A stretch of DNA of 23,094 nt from an uncultured Angelakisella sp. (GTDB lineage Bacteria; Bacillota; Clostridia; Oscillospirales; Ruminococcaceae), in assembly GCA_910585535.1 (NCBI GenBank), contig CAJUFK010000042.1, positions 1-23,094 on the forward strand, in the 5' to 3' direction. Positions 1-8,824 of the stretch are shown one piece after another; the stretch's first letter is position 1; every line of letters begins with the position of its first letter. A program made the translations under genes and the position numbers. The notes below the pieces were generated by a model that had not been told where the DNA came from, made no database searches, and saw nothing but the letters and a program-made list of their open reading frames with translations.

Positions 1-725
1 ACCACAATGTTGTCCCCGGTGGTGGCCTGGAAGGTGACCTCTGCGCCGGTGGAGCGGCCGATCCAGTTCTTCTGCTGAATCTTCACCCGTTCGATGTAGT
101 CCAAATCGTCCAGATCATCAATAAGCCGCTGGGCATATTCGGTAATTTTCAGCATCCACTGGCTTTTCTCCTTGCGGACCACCGGGCTGTGGCAGCGTTC
201 GCAGACACCTTCCACCACTTCCTCGTTGGCCAGAACGCACTTGCAGGAGGTACACCAGTTCACCGACATCTCCTTTTTGTAGGCCAGGCCGCGCTGAAAG
301 AGCTGGAGGAAAATCCACTGGCTCCACTTGTAGTAAGCGGGATCGGTGGTATCGATCTCCCGGTCCCAGTCAAAGGAAAGTCCAAGGGCTTTCAGCTGGG
401 CCTTAAAGTGGGCGATGTTCTGCTGGGTGAAATGGGCAGGATGGACGTGGTTTTTGATGGCGTAGTTTTCGGCGGGAAGGCCGAAAGCGTCCCAGCCCAT
501 GGGGTAGAGAACGTTGTATCCCTGGAGTCTGCGCTTGCGGGCTACGATGTCCAGGGCGGTGTAGGATCGGGGATGCCCTACATGGAGCCCCTGGCCGGAG
601 GGATACGGAAACTCCACCAGAGCGTAATATTTGGGTTTCGTGTAGTCACTGCTGGCGGCAAAGCTTTTGTCCTCGTCCCACTTTTGCTGCCACTTTCGTT
701 CGATTGCGGAAAAATCGTACTTCAA
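1..725 (-). CDS. leuS: Leucyl-tRNA synthetase, N-terminal part (cut by window edge)
   Basis: Class I aminoacyl-tRNA synthetase that charges tRNA-Leu in the cytoplasm. About 241 of the usual ~800 residues are inside the window; the C-terminal part lies beyond base 1. The translation shows the FPYPSGQGLHVGH segment with the HIGH-type ATP-binding motif as HVGH at residues 48-51, then PMGWDAFGLPAENYA, and a cysteine cluster (CTSCKC ... CERC, about residues 168-188) of the zinc-binding type seen in bacterial LeuS. The start is a TTG at 725, preceded by an in-frame TGA at 729-731, so no longer start is possible; a weak AGAGGGTG ribosome binding site lies about 7 bases upstream. It follows rsfS by 23 bases and is probably the last known member of the long minus-strand run. 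Identification is firm. Confidence 0.96.
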   Translation of the reverse strand, partial: MKYDFSAIERKWQQKWDEDKSFAASSDYTKPKYYALVEFPYPSGQGLHVGHPRSYTALDIVARKRRLQGYNVLYPMGWDAFGLPAENYAIKNHVHPAHFTQQNIAHFKAQLKALGLSFDWDREIDTTDPAYYKWSQWIFLQLFQRGLAYKKEMSVNWCTSCKCVLANEEVVEGVCERCHSPVVRKEKSQWMLKITEYAQRLIDDLDDLDYIERVKIQQKNWIGRSTGAEVTFQATTGDNIV

Positions 726-748
726 AAGTCACACCCTCTTAAAATAAA

Positions 749-1108
749 TTATCCCTCGGTGATAAGCCCTGTCAGATCCAGACGGGGGGCGTCGGACCAA
801 AGGCGCTCCATGTTGTAAAAGTCCCGGGTCTCCTTGGTGAAGATGTGGAGGATCACATCCTGGTAGTCCATAAGGATCCAGGTGGCGGACTGGGCGCCCT
901 CGATCCGGCGGGGTTCCAGCCCTTCTTTGGCCAGGTTATCCTCCACCTCCTCTGCCAGCGCCTTTACATGGGGGCTACTGGTGCCGGTGACCAGGATAAA
1001 AAAATCCCCGATGGTGGTCAGTTCGTGAATGTCCACCCCGACAATATCCATACCCTTTTTGCCATCCAAAAGCCGGACGATCTTTTTTGCCAGTTCCTCA
1101 GAATTCAT
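749..1108 (-). CDS. rsfS: Ribosomal silencing factor RsfS
   Basis: 119-residue member of the RsfS/Iojap family, which binds ribosomal protein L14 and blocks subunit joining when nutrients are short, and also takes part in large-subunit assembly. The family core is clear: DIVGVDIHELTTIGDFFILV near the N-terminus, then WILMDYQDVILHIF and the closing RDFYNMERLWSDAP signature. The frame stays open upstream for another 50 codons, but that extension lies over the 3' end of nadD-yqeK; the ATG at 1108 has a GGAGGAACAAT ribosome binding site and gives the normal family length. The start overlaps the preceding stop as ATGA, so translation is probably coupled. The order nadD - yqeK - rsfS is a widespread Firmicutes arrangement. 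Confidence 0.95.
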   Translation of the reverse strand: MNSEELAKKIVRLLDGKKGMDIVGVDIHELTTIGDFFILVTGTSSPHVKALAEEVEDNLAKEGLEPRRIEGAQSATWILMDYQDVILHIFTKETRDFYNMERLWSDAPRLDLTGLITEG

Positions 1109-2295
1109 ATTGTTCCTCCGTTCACGGTCGGTATTTCCACCCCATATTCCCCACAGGCCTCCCTGGTATCGGGGCAGATGGGCTTTCCCTTTTTCACCAG
1201 CTCCCCCACCGTATGGGTGAGGGCGTGGATCATGGCCCCCCGAAGATCCTCCTCGCAAAGCCGGCGCATCAGCGCCACGTCTCCGTATTCCCGGTCCTCC
1301 GAGGTGAGATCCGCCAGGTAGATAATGGTCTCCAGCAGGCTCATCCCCGCCCGGGCGGTGGTGTGGTACCGCACTGCGTCGATGACAGCCGGATCGTGGA
1401 TGCCCATATGGGACTGGAGGTACAGCGCCCCGGCATAGCCGTGGATCAGTTGAGGGGAGGCCGAAAAATCGATGCCATTTATTATACCAGATTCCAAAAT
1501 ATTTTGCAACAAAGGCCCTTTGGGCATATCCTTGCAGACATCATGGAGGATCCCTGCCAGGGACGCCTTTTGGACATCCGCCCCGTAGCGCTGCGCCATA
1601 TAGGCAGCCTGTTTTTCCACCCCCAGGGAGTGGCGGTAGCGGTAATCGGTCATCAGGGGGCGGATGTACTCCCGCAGGTAAGGAAGGTCCTCTGGGTCGT
1701 GAAGATAAAGCCCTCGTTCCCGGATATAGGCCAGGACCTCCGGGGGGATCTTTTTACTGTTCCCGGTTTCCCGAAGTTCCCGGCGGATCTCGGTGCTGGA
1801 CATGGGAAGAGGAGGATTGTCCAAAAGAAGGGAGTCGATCCCCTCCTTTTGCAGCGCTTTCTGCTGGGCCAGGAGTTTCTCCCGGTCTCCATCCTCCCGG
1901 GAAGCCACCAAAAGGGAGGCCATCCGGGCGATCTCCCGCCATTCCCGCCACTGGGTAAAGGTGAGGAACATATCCGAGCCGATAAGAAGCCAGAAATGCT
2001 CCTCCGGCTCCTTGGCAGTAAGCCTGCGGAGCGTTTCCACGGTATAGCTGCGCCCCCCCCGGCGAAGTTCCTCATCGCTCACCTGGAAGAAGCCGAGGCC
2101 CTGCCCCGCCAGGGAACACATCGCTAGTCTGTCCTGGTCCGGAGCCAGCCATCCGGAAAACTTGTGGGGAGGCAGCGCCGCCGGCATCAGCAGCACCCGG
2201 TCCCCATCCACTGCTTCCCGGGCCCGGATGCAGATGTCCAAATGGCCCCTGTGAATAGGGTTAAAGGTCCCTCCGTACAGAATTGTCCGCGCCAT
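1105..2295 (-). CDS. nadD: Fused nicotinate-nucleotide adenylyltransferase / YqeK-type HD phosphohydrolase
   Basis: A 396-residue fusion of two enzymes usually encoded by adjacent genes. Residues 1 to about 200 are NadD, which makes deamido-NAD from nicotinate mononucleotide and ATP: the nucleotidyltransferase motif GGTFNPIHRGH has His15 and His18, and SSTEIR at 166-171 is the second nucleotide-binding motif. Residues from about 205 to 396 match the YqeK HD family, whose characterised members cleave diadenosine tetraphosphate; visible metal ligands are His222 (RHSLGVE), His251-Asp252 (GILHDVCKD), His311 (YHTTAR) and Asp329 (IYLADLT). A GTG four codons upstream lies inside the ribosome binding site GAGGTG, so the ATG at 2295 is preferred. 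Both domains look intact. Overlaps rsfS by 4 bases (ATGA). Confidence 0.95.
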   Translation of the reverse strand: MARTILYGGTFNPIHRGHLDICIRAREAVDGDRVLLMPAALPPHKFSGWLAPDQDRLAMCSLAGQGLGFFQVSDEELRRGGRSYTVETLRRLTAKEPEEHFWLLIGSDMFLTFTQWREWREIARMASLLVASREDGDREKLLAQQKALQKEGIDSLLLDNPPLPMSSTEIRRELRETGNSKKIPPEVLAYIRERGLYLHDPEDLPYLREYIRPLMTDYRYRHSLGVEKQAAYMAQRYGADVQKASLAGILHDVCKDMPKGPLLQNILESGIINGIDFSASPQLIHGYAGALYLQSHMGIHDPAVIDAVRYHTTARAGMSLLETIIYLADLTSEDREYGDVALMRRLCEEDLRGAMIHALTHTVGELVKKGKPICPDTREACGEYGVEIPTVNGGTI

Positions 2296-2323
2296 ATCCC
2301 GTCTCACCTCATCCCAAAGTTGG

Positions 2324-2614
2324 TCAGTCCAAAAGAAGGATCGGTTTCTTTTGATTTTTCCGGTAAAGGATCATCCTTCGGCCGATGACCTGCACCACTT
2401 CGCTCTGGGTGGCCTCCGCCAGCTCCTGGGCCAGGGGACCGGGCTCCTCCGGGGCGGTCTCCAGCACCCGAAGCTTGATAATCTCCCGGGCGGTGAGGGC
2501 ATCATCCACCTGCTTTATCAGCTGTTCCCCGATTCCCCCCTTGCCCACCTGCAGAATGGTCTCGGTGGAGGCGGCGATGCTTTTCAGCTTTGCGCGTTGT
2601 TTTGATGTCAGCAA
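2324..2614 (-). CDS. yhbY: YhbY family RNA-binding protein (CRM domain)
   Basis: Small single-domain CRM protein of 96 residues. The family binds RNA through a basic surface with a GxxG loop and associates with pre-50S ribosomal particles. Family features: LTSKQRAKLKSIA at the N-terminus, the loop GKGGIGEQLI near residue 25, and AREIIKLRVLETAP in the middle. I chose a TTG start at 2614 because it gives the family-typical MLTSKQRA beginning, behind a GGAAAGGA ribosome binding site; an ATG at 2662 would add 16 residues and run into rdgB. It is 34 bases from rdgB and 28 from nadD-yqeK, in the yhbY - nadD - yqeK - rsfS order common in Firmicutes. The exact cellular task of the family is not settled. 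Confidence 0.91.
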   Translation of the reverse strand: MLTSKQRAKLKSIAASTETILQVGKGGIGEQLIKQVDDALTAREIIKLRVLETAPEEPGPLAQELAEATQSEVVQVIGRRMILYRKNQKKPILLLD

Positions 2615-2648
2615 TTTGTTTTTCCTTTCCGCTGCGTGACAGCTGTGG

Positions 2649-3242
2649 TTATTGACGGGCAAAAAGAAGTTCCCGAAGCTTTCTCAAGGCGTTTCCCCGG
2701 TGGCTGATGCGGTCCTTTTCCTCCCCGGAGATAGTGGCGAAACTTCCCCCCTCCACCAGGAAAAGGGGATCGTAGCCAAAGCCGTTGTCCCCCTGCTCCT
2801 CAAAGGCGATGTGCCCTTCACAGGTCCCCTGACACTCCACAAGGTCCCCCTCCCCAAGAACAAAGGAGATGGCGGAGACGAACCTGGCGGTACGCTTCTC
2901 TATAGGGAGCCCTTCCAGTTTCCGGAGGATCTTTCGGTTGTTGGCCTTGTCGTTATGGCTGAAACCCTCGTCGTCAGCATACCGGGCGGAATACACCCCC
3001 GGAGCCCCGTCCAGGGCGTCTACGCAAAGGCCGGAATCGTCGGCGATGGTGGGCAGGCCGGTGCGGCGGAAGATCTCCACCGCCTTCTTTCGGGCGTTCT
3101 CCAGAAAGGTAGTTCCATCCTCCTCCACTTCGATGCCGGGGCAGACCTCCTCCTGGCTCACCACCTGGTACCCCATAGGCTCCAGGATGCGGGAAAGCTC
3201 TGTCAGCTTGTGGGCGTTTCGCGTTGCGGCAATCACCTTCAC
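2649..3242 (-). CDS. rdgB: XTP/dITP diphosphatase (RdgB/HAM1 family)
   Basis: House-cleaning nucleotide pyrophosphatase that hydrolyses deaminated purine triphosphates (dITP, XTP, ITP) to the monophosphate and keeps them out of DNA and RNA. Its 197 residues are the family length. The motifs are complete: TRNAHK at 7-12, ENARKKA at 49-55, DDSGL at 68-72 with the metal-binding acidic residues, GFGYDPLF at 154-161 and SHR at 180-182. The ATG at 3242 overlaps the ftsY stop as ATGA, so translation is probably coupled. Nothing looks abnormal. Confidence 0.96.
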   Translation of the reverse strand: MKVIAATRNAHKLTELSRILEPMGYQVVSQEEVCPGIEVEEDGTTFLENARKKAVEIFRRTGLPTIADDSGLCVDALDGAPGVYSARYADDEGFSHNDKANNRKILRKLEGLPIEKRTARFVSAISFVLGEGDLVECQGTCEGHIAFEEQGDNGFGYDPLFLVEGGSFATISGEEKDRISHRGNALRKLRELLFARQ

Positions 3243-4156
3243 AGGGTTTCCTCCTCTCCCTCGTCAAAGAGCAGTGCTGTGGCGTAATCCCGGGCAGAAA
3301 AGGGCCGCAGGTCGTTGATCTGCTCCCCCACCCCTACAAACTTAATGGGCAGGCCCAGCTGGTCCTTGATACTCACCACCACGCCGCCCTTGGCGGTGCC
3401 GTCCAGCTTGGTAAGGACCACGCCGGTGACCCCGCAGGCCGAAGCAAACTCCCGGGCCTGGTTGAGGCCGTTCTGGCCGGTGGTAGCATCCAGCACCAAA
3501 AGCACCTCCCGGCTGCTCCCCGGGGCCTCCCGGGTGATGATCCGGTCGATCTTGGACAGCTCGTCCATAAGGTTCTTCTTATTGTGGAGCCTCCCGGCGG
3601 TGTCGCAAAGGATGACGTCCGCCCCCCGGGCCTTTCCGGCTGTGATGCTGTCGAATACCACAGCGGCGGGATCGGCGCCCTCCTGGTGGCGGATGATTTG
3701 GGCCCCGCACCGCTTGGCCCAAACCTCCAGCTGCTCCGAAGCGGCGGCCCGGAAGGTATCGGCAGCCCCCAGAAGGACCGTCTTTCCCTCCCCCATAAGG
3801 TGGTTGGTCAATTTGCCAATGGTAGTGGTTTTGCCCACCCCGTTGACCCCAACCACCAGGATCACCGCCGGCTTGGAGGAAAGATCCAGCCCTTCATCCG
3901 GGGAGAGCAGATCCACCAGGACCTCCCTCAGTTCCCGGCGCAGCTCCCCGTCCCCCAGGGAGCGCCGCCCCACCCGGGCGGCCAGGTTGGAGCAGATCTT
4001 GCCAGCGGTCCGCACCCCCACATCGGAGAGAATGAGGATCTCCTCCAGTTCCTCCAATGTCTCGGGGGTCAGCTTGCCGGAGATGCCGTCCACCTGGACC
4101 ACCAGGTTGTTTCGCGTCTTTTTCAGTCCTCGTGTGAGGAAATCCAGAAATCCCAT
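3239..4156 (-). CDS. ftsY: Signal recognition particle receptor FtsY
   Basis: SRP-receptor GTPase that docks ribosome-SRP complexes at the membrane for co-translational insertion. Its 305 residues comprise a short N-terminus, a helical N domain (about 20-85) and a G domain. GTPase motifs: P-loop GVNGVGKTT at 103-111, DTFRAAA at 133-139, DTAGR at 185-189, TKLDGTAKGG at 249-258, GVGE at 275-278 and DLRPF at 282-286. The long acidic A domain of the Escherichia coli protein is absent, as usual in Gram-positive relatives; MGFLDFLTRGLKKTR can form the short amphipathic membrane-contact helix. The DTFRAAA and DLRPF forms indicate FtsY rather than Ffh. It lies 55 bases downstream of smc, with an AAAGGA ribosome binding site. 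Confidence 0.97.
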   Translation of the reverse strand: MGFLDFLTRGLKKTRNNLVVQVDGISGKLTPETLEELEEILILSDVGVRTAGKICSNLAARVGRRSLGDGELRRELREVLVDLLSPDEGLDLSSKPAVILVVGVNGVGKTTTIGKLTNHLMGEGKTVLLGAADTFRAAASEQLEVWAKRCGAQIIRHQEGADPAAVVFDSITAGKARGADVILCDTAGRLHNKKNLMDELSKIDRIITREAPGSSREVLLVLDATTGQNGLNQAREFASACGVTGVVLTKLDGTAKGGVVVSIKDQLGLPIKFVGVGEQINDLRPFSARDYATALLFDEGEEETL

Positions 4157-4211
4157 GGGCCTTTTCCTTTCCCTGTTACCAGTCGGTTTTTCTTCTTCGG
4201 GGATGCGATGC

Positions 4212-7200
4212 TTATGCTTTCAGGTTCAGCTTCTGTTCCAGCTCCCCAATATCCAGCTTCAGCAGCTTGCTGACCCCCTCCTCCTCCATGGTCACCCCGT
4301 AGAGGACGTCGGCCCCCTCCATGGTGCCACGGCGGTGGGTGATAGCGATAAACTGGGTTTTATCAGTCATCCGCCGCATATAGGCGACAAAGCGGTTGAC
4401 GTTTACATCGTCCAGAGCCGCCTCGATTTCGTCAATAAGAACAAAGGGGGCGGGGTTCACCTTGAGGATGGCAAAGTAGATGCAGATGGCCACGATGGCC
4501 TTCTCCCCGCCGGAAAGGAGGGAGAGTCCCACCATCTTCCCCGAGGGCTGGACGAAGATGTCGATGCCCGTCTCCAGAGGGAGTGTGGGATCGGTGAGCT
4601 TCAGTTCCCCCCGCCCACCGCCGAACAGTTCGGTAAAGATAACGCCGAAGTGGTAGTTGATGGCGGCAAACTTCTCCAGGAAGATGCGGCTCATCTCCTC
4701 CGAAAGGTCCCTGATAAGTTTCCCCAGCTCCTCCTTGGAGCGCTCCACATCGTCGATCTGGGTCCGGTAGAAGTTGTACCGCTCCGCCACCTCCTTGTAC
4801 TCCTCAATGGCGGCTACGTTTACCGCACCCAGGCTGCGGATGCGGTTTTTCAGCTCCCCCAGCCTCCGCTGGGCGGCCTGGGGATCGGTGAGAGGGATGG
4901 CCAGGGCGGCGGCTTCGGTCTTGGTGATCTCGTACTCGTCCCACATCTTGGTGAGGATGTTCTCGCTCTCCCCGGACATGGTGCTATATCGCTCCTCCAG
5001 CCGGGCCAGCTCCCCGGAAAGGGATTCCCTTTTTGCGCTGAGGGCCTTTTCCTCCTGGCGCAGCTGTGTGGTCTCCCCTTCACACCGGTCCCTTTCCTGG
5101 GTTTTTTGGGCGATCTCCTCCCCCAGGCTCTGAATGTGTTCCCGGCTGCCGGAAACCGTACATAGGATCCCCTCAACCTCGGCCTTCAGGCTGGCGTTTT
5201 GCTGTTCCAATTCGGCGATCTGCTGCCGGTATTCCTCCTGCTGCACCTCGCTTCCCTCCTGGTTTTCCAGGAGGTTTCGGAGAACCAGTTCCATTGCCTC
5301 CTGGTCCTTCTCCATAGCAGCAAAAGCGATCTGTTTTTGGGAGATTTCTCCTGTAAAGCGCTCTACCTTTTCAGCTGTATTTTGTTGGTTTTCTACGGCT
5401 TTTTGGAGCTGCTGCTCCACCTCCTCCAGGCTGGCGGTAAGCTTTTCCACCAGTTCCCCAGAGGTAAGCTCCTGGCCGCGCAGCTCCTCTACCCGGGCTG
5501 TAAGAGCGTCGAATTCCCGAAGGGCCTGCTCCCCCAGCTCTTCCGCCTCCCCAACGCTGATGGTCAGCCGGCGGAGTTCGGCGTTGGCTGCCGCCAGATC
5601 TTCCCCGGCGGTTCGGGTCTCCCCTTCCACCCCCTCCACCAAAGCGTTGATGGCGGCAGTTTCCTGGCGAAGGGCGGAAAGACCTCCTTCCAGCTCCTTG
5701 GATCTATTGGTAAGTTCCTTAGCTTCCTTTTGCAGTTTTTCGATCTCGGTCCTGCGGCTGAGGATGCTGGCATTCTTCCCAACAAAACCGCCCGTCATGG
5801 AACCGCCGGCGTTGACCACCTGACCGTCCAGGGTGACCACCCGGAAGCGGTGGCTGTACCGCTTGGCAATGACCACGGCGGCGTCCAGGTCCTCGACGAT
5901 GACAGTTCGGCCCAAAAGGTTCCGAACGATCCCGGCAAAGCGGCTGTCATATCCCACCAGCTCCGAAGCGATGCCGCGATAACCGGAGCAGCTCTCCAGT
6001 CCCTGCTCGGTGAGGAGCCGCCCCTGGACCGCGGTCAAGGGAAGGAAGGTACACCGCCCCGCCTTGGCGTCCATAAGGATGCGAATGGCCCGTTTGGCCA
6101 CCCCCTCATCCTCCACAACGATGTTCTGCATGGCGGCGCCCAGGGCAATCTCAACGGCGGTGACATATTCCTTTTCCACCCGGATCAGTTCGGACACCGG
6201 CCCCACCACCCCTCGAAGGGAACCTGCGGCGGCGTGCTTCATCACCGTTTTGACGCTGTTCTGGAAGCCCTCCAGGTTTCGCTCCATATCGGAAAGCAGC
6301 TGGGCCCGCTGAAGTTTTTCCCCTGCGGCGCGGTCCAGGGCCCGCTGTTCCTCCTCCATTTGGGCCAGCTTCTCCTGCCGGCCTTTCTGCTTGTAGAGGT
6401 ACCCATTTTTGGTGTTGGCAAGGCCTTCCAACCGTTCGGTAAGTTCTTCCACAAAGGCCCTGCAGCTCTTTTGTTCCTCCCGAAGCTGCAAAAGCCGCTG
6501 GTCCTTCTGCTTGGCCTGATCCCGCAAGGCGTCCAGCCGGGCCACCGTCTCCCCGATGAGGGTGGCGGAGGTTTCACTGGAGACCCGGGCGCTGGCAATC
6601 TCCCCCTGAAGGGTTTCCCGCTGCATCCCCAAGGAAGTCTGGACCGCAGTCAGCCGTTCCTGCTCCCCGCGGATGGCAGAAAGCTGCTCTTGGGCTGCGC
6701 GGATCCCCTCCGCCTCAGCTTTGACCTGCCGGGCATGGTCTGTAGCGGCGGACCTCGCCTCCTGAATCCGGCCGGCCAGGGTCTCCCGGTCGCTGGCGCT
6801 GTCCGCCAGGCGCTTCTCCAGGGACTGGATGCTTGTCCGGTTGTGGCCCATATCGTTTTCTTTTACCGCGATCTTCGTCTGGGCGGAGGAGACCGCTTCC
6901 TCTACCGTTTTGATCTCCTGGCGCTTGTCGTCGATAAAGATGGCGCAGTCCTGGATCCTCTGCCGCAGGCTGGCGATTTCCTCTTCCAGCTGGTCCAAAC
7001 GGGCCTGGGTGCTGCCCCGGTCGTTTTTGCAGACCAAGATCTTATCCTCCTGGTTGTGAAGGTCCTGGCGCAGCTTCTCCAGCCGTTCCAGCCAGAGGGA
7101 GATCTCCAGGGTCTTTTTCTCCTCGGAAAGGACCAAAAACTGCTGGGCCTTCTCCGACTGCGCTTTCAGAGGGCCCACCCGGCCCTCCAGTTCCCCCATG

Positions 7201-7781
7201 ATGTCCCGGAGGCGGATGAGGTTTTCCTCCGCCTGGGAAAGGCGGCGTTCCGCCTCCCCCTTGCGGTACCGGAACTTGGAAATCCCAGCCGCCTCCTCAA
7301 AGATCTCCCGGCGCTGGGTGCTTTTGGCCCCTACAATGTCCCCGATCTTTCCCTGCTCGATGATGGAATAACCATCCCGGCCAAGGCCGGTGTCCATAAA
7401 GATCTCGTTGATGTCCTTGAGGCGCACCGGATTGTTGTTGATCCGGTACTCACTCTCCCCGCTGCGGTACAGCTTCCGGGTGATAATCACCTCATCGCTG
7501 TCCACGTCGATGCTGCGGTCGGTGTTATCGATAAACAGGGAGACCCAGGCATACCCCTGGGGATTCCTGTTTTTGGTCCCGCCAAAGATGACGTCCTCCA
7601 TTTTGGTGCCACGCAGGGATTTGCTGGACTGCTCCCCGAACACCCACTTGATGGCGTCACTGATGTTGCTTTTCCCGCTGCCGTTGGGCCCCACCACGGC
7701 GGTGATGCCGTCGTCAAAGGTCAGCTTGGTGCGGTCGGCAAAGGATTTGAAGCCCTGTAACTCGATCCCTCTCAGCCGCAT
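4212..7781 (-). CDS. smc: Chromosome segregation ATPase SMC
   Basis: Full-length 1189-residue SMC, the core of the ScpA-ScpB-SMC condensin that compacts and separates replicated chromosomes. The N-terminal head has Walker A GPNGSGKS at 31-38. Long stretches rich in Glu, Gln, Leu and Arg predict coiled coil on both sides of a globular hinge around residues 510-670 (GVVGPVSELI ... VNAGGSMTGG). The C-terminal head has the ABC signature LSGGEK at 1089-1094 and Walker B FVLIDEIEAALDD from about 1113. No frameshift is seen. The start overlaps the end of the radical SAM gene by 10 bases, and MRLRGIELQGFKSFAD is the typical SMC beginning. Confidence 0.98.
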   Translation of the reverse strand: MRLRGIELQGFKSFADRTKLTFDDGITAVVGPNGSGKSNISDAIKWVFGEQSSKSLRGTKMEDVIFGGTKNRNPQGYAWVSLFIDNTDRSIDVDSDEVIITRKLYRSGESEYRINNNPVRLKDINEIFMDTGLGRDGYSIIEQGKIGDIVGAKSTQRREIFEEAAGISKFRYRKGEAERRLSQAEENLIRLRDIMGELEGRVGPLKAQSEKAQQFLVLSEEKKTLEISLWLERLEKLRQDLHNQEDKILVCKNDRGSTQARLDQLEEEIASLRQRIQDCAIFIDDKRQEIKTVEEAVSSAQTKIAVKENDMGHNRTSIQSLEKRLADSASDRETLAGRIQEARSAATDHARQVKAEAEGIRAAQEQLSAIRGEQERLTAVQTSLGMQRETLQGEIASARVSSETSATLIGETVARLDALRDQAKQKDQRLLQLREEQKSCRAFVEELTERLEGLANTKNGYLYKQKGRQEKLAQMEEEQRALDRAAGEKLQRAQLLSDMERNLEGFQNSVKTVMKHAAAGSLRGVVGPVSELIRVEKEYVTAVEIALGAAMQNIVVEDEGVAKRAIRILMDAKAGRCTFLPLTAVQGRLLTEQGLESCSGYRGIASELVGYDSRFAGIVRNLLGRTVIVEDLDAAVVIAKRYSHRFRVVTLDGQVVNAGGSMTGGFVGKNASILSRRTEIEKLQKEAKELTNRSKELEGGLSALRQETAAINALVEGVEGETRTAGEDLAAANAELRRLTISVGEAEELGEQALREFDALTARVEELRGQELTSGELVEKLTASLEEVEQQLQKAVENQQNTAEKVERFTGEISQKQIAFAAMEKDQEAMELVLRNLLENQEGSEVQQEEYRQQIAELEQQNASLKAEVEGILCTVSGSREHIQSLGEEIAQKTQERDRCEGETTQLRQEEKALSAKRESLSGELARLEERYSTMSGESENILTKMWDEYEITKTEAAALAIPLTDPQAAQRRLGELKNRIRSLGAVNVAAIEEYKEVAERYNFYRTQIDDVERSKEELGKLIRDLSEEMSRIFLEKFAAINYHFGVIFTELFGGGRGELKLTDPTLPLETGIDIFVQPSGKMVGLSLLSGGEKAIVAICIYFAILKVNPAPFVLIDEIEAALDDVNVNRFVAYMRRMTDKTQFIAITHRRGTMEGADVLYGVTMEEEGVSKLLKLDIGELEQKLNLKA

Positions 7782-8824
7782 ACAACACCTCCCTGTTTCT
7801 CTTCCCTTTCTTCGTCGCGATACAAGATCAAAAAGTCCTCCTTGATTCCGGCGTCGGCCCGGATGGTAAGTCCCGGCCAGCGCCGCTGAAGTTCCGTCAA
7901 ATTTTTCCGTTTTTGCCCCAAGGCCTGGGACAGGAGCCTGGGGGGCACCAAAACCACAGGCGTTTCTTTTTTCCCCTCTGTTTCCAGCCGCCGGAGGATC
8001 CGTTCCAGAAAAAGACGGCTGCAGCAGAGTTCCCCCAGGGCGGGATGAAAGCAGCCTCCCAAAGCCCTCTGGTCCACGCCGGGCTCTCCGTGGAGGCCCA
8101 GGCGGATCACCCGGATCCCCCGCCCCTCAAACATCCCCAGCAGCCGGGCGCAGAGTTCCACCGTCTCCGGCAGGCCAGGGGGCTGATACGCCCCGGTCTC
8201 CATCAGCCGGGCCAGCTCTGTTCCGGGAAAAACCACCGTGGGATAAATGCGGACCGTATCCGGCGCCAGGGCCGCAAGGCCCAGGCCGGTATTCCAGTCC
8301 CGTTCCGGTGTGCTTTGGAACAGCCCGGTCATCATCTGGAGCCCCAGGGAAAAACCCTTTCCCCGGATCAGCTCCGCCGCCTGTCGGACCTCCTCCGCTT
8401 TGTGGCCTCTGCCGTTGGCTTCTAATACTTCATTATACAGGGATTGGGCCCCAAGCTCAATAGCCCTGACCCCGTAGTTTTCCAGGATCTGCAAAATTTC
8501 TTCGTTGATGGCGTCGGGGCGGGTGGAAACCCGGATCCCGCCGAAGCGGGGATCCTCCCGAAACGGCTGTACCGCCTCCAGAAGGGCTGTCATTTCCTCC
8601 CGGGGGATGGCGGTAAAGCTGCCCCCGAAAAAGGCGATCTCCGCCTTTTGAAATCTGGGGGGCAACCCCAAAAAGGCGGACCGGCACAGATCTGCCGCTT
8701 CCGCCGGGGAAGGCGCCTCCCCGGTCCCGGCGATGGTCCGCTGGTCGCAGAAGCTGCACCGGTGGGGACAGCCCTTGTGGGGAACAAAGATGGGGATATT
8801 GGCGTGGAAGTACCGGCCCTTCAC
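7772..8824 (-). CDS. Elp3-like radical SAM protein of unknown substrate
   Basis: 350-residue radical S-adenosylmethionine protein. The 4Fe-4S cluster motif CPHRCSFC supplies Cys19, Cys23 and Cys26, and FFGGSFTAIP near residue 65 is the glycine-rich segment contacting S-adenosylmethionine. The layout resembles the short Elp3/MiaB-like group found beside rnc and smc in many Clostridia, but without an acetyltransferase domain, so tRNA wobble-uridine acetylation should not be assumed. The start is a GTG that overlaps the rnc stop (GTGA), and the 3' end overlaps smc by 10 bases, so its expression is tied to both neighbours. I cannot name the substrate; an RNA modification is a reasonable guess from the family and company. 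Confidence 0.88.
   Translation of the reverse strand: MKGRYFHANIPIFVPHKGCPHRCSFCDQRTIAGTGEAPSPAEAADLCRSAFLGLPPRFQKAEIAFFGGSFTAIPREEMTALLEAVQPFREDPRFGGIRVSTRPDAINEEILQILENYGVRAIELGAQSLYNEVLEANGRGHKAEEVRQAAELIRGKGFSLGLQMMTGLFQSTPERDWNTGLGLAALAPDTVRIYPTVVFPGTELARLMETGAYQPPGLPETVELCARLLGMFEGRGIRVIRLGLHGEPGVDQRALGGCFHPALGELCCSRLFLERILRRLETEGKKETPVVLVPPRLLSQALGQKRKNLTELQRRWPGLTIRADAGIKEDFLILYRDEEREEKQGGVVCG

Noticed and set aside
189..818. Plus-strand frame of 209 codons opposite leuS
   Set aside because: The minus strand encodes a clear LeuS N-terminus with HVGH and zinc-site cysteines from a TTG start; the plus-strand frame is its shadow.
5199..7760. Open 853-codon plus-strand frame opposite smc
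   Set aside because: It mirrors the codon pattern of smc in a GC-rich genome, is rich in Leu, Gly and Pro without domain features, and has no ribosome binding site. The SMC reading on the other strand is complete.
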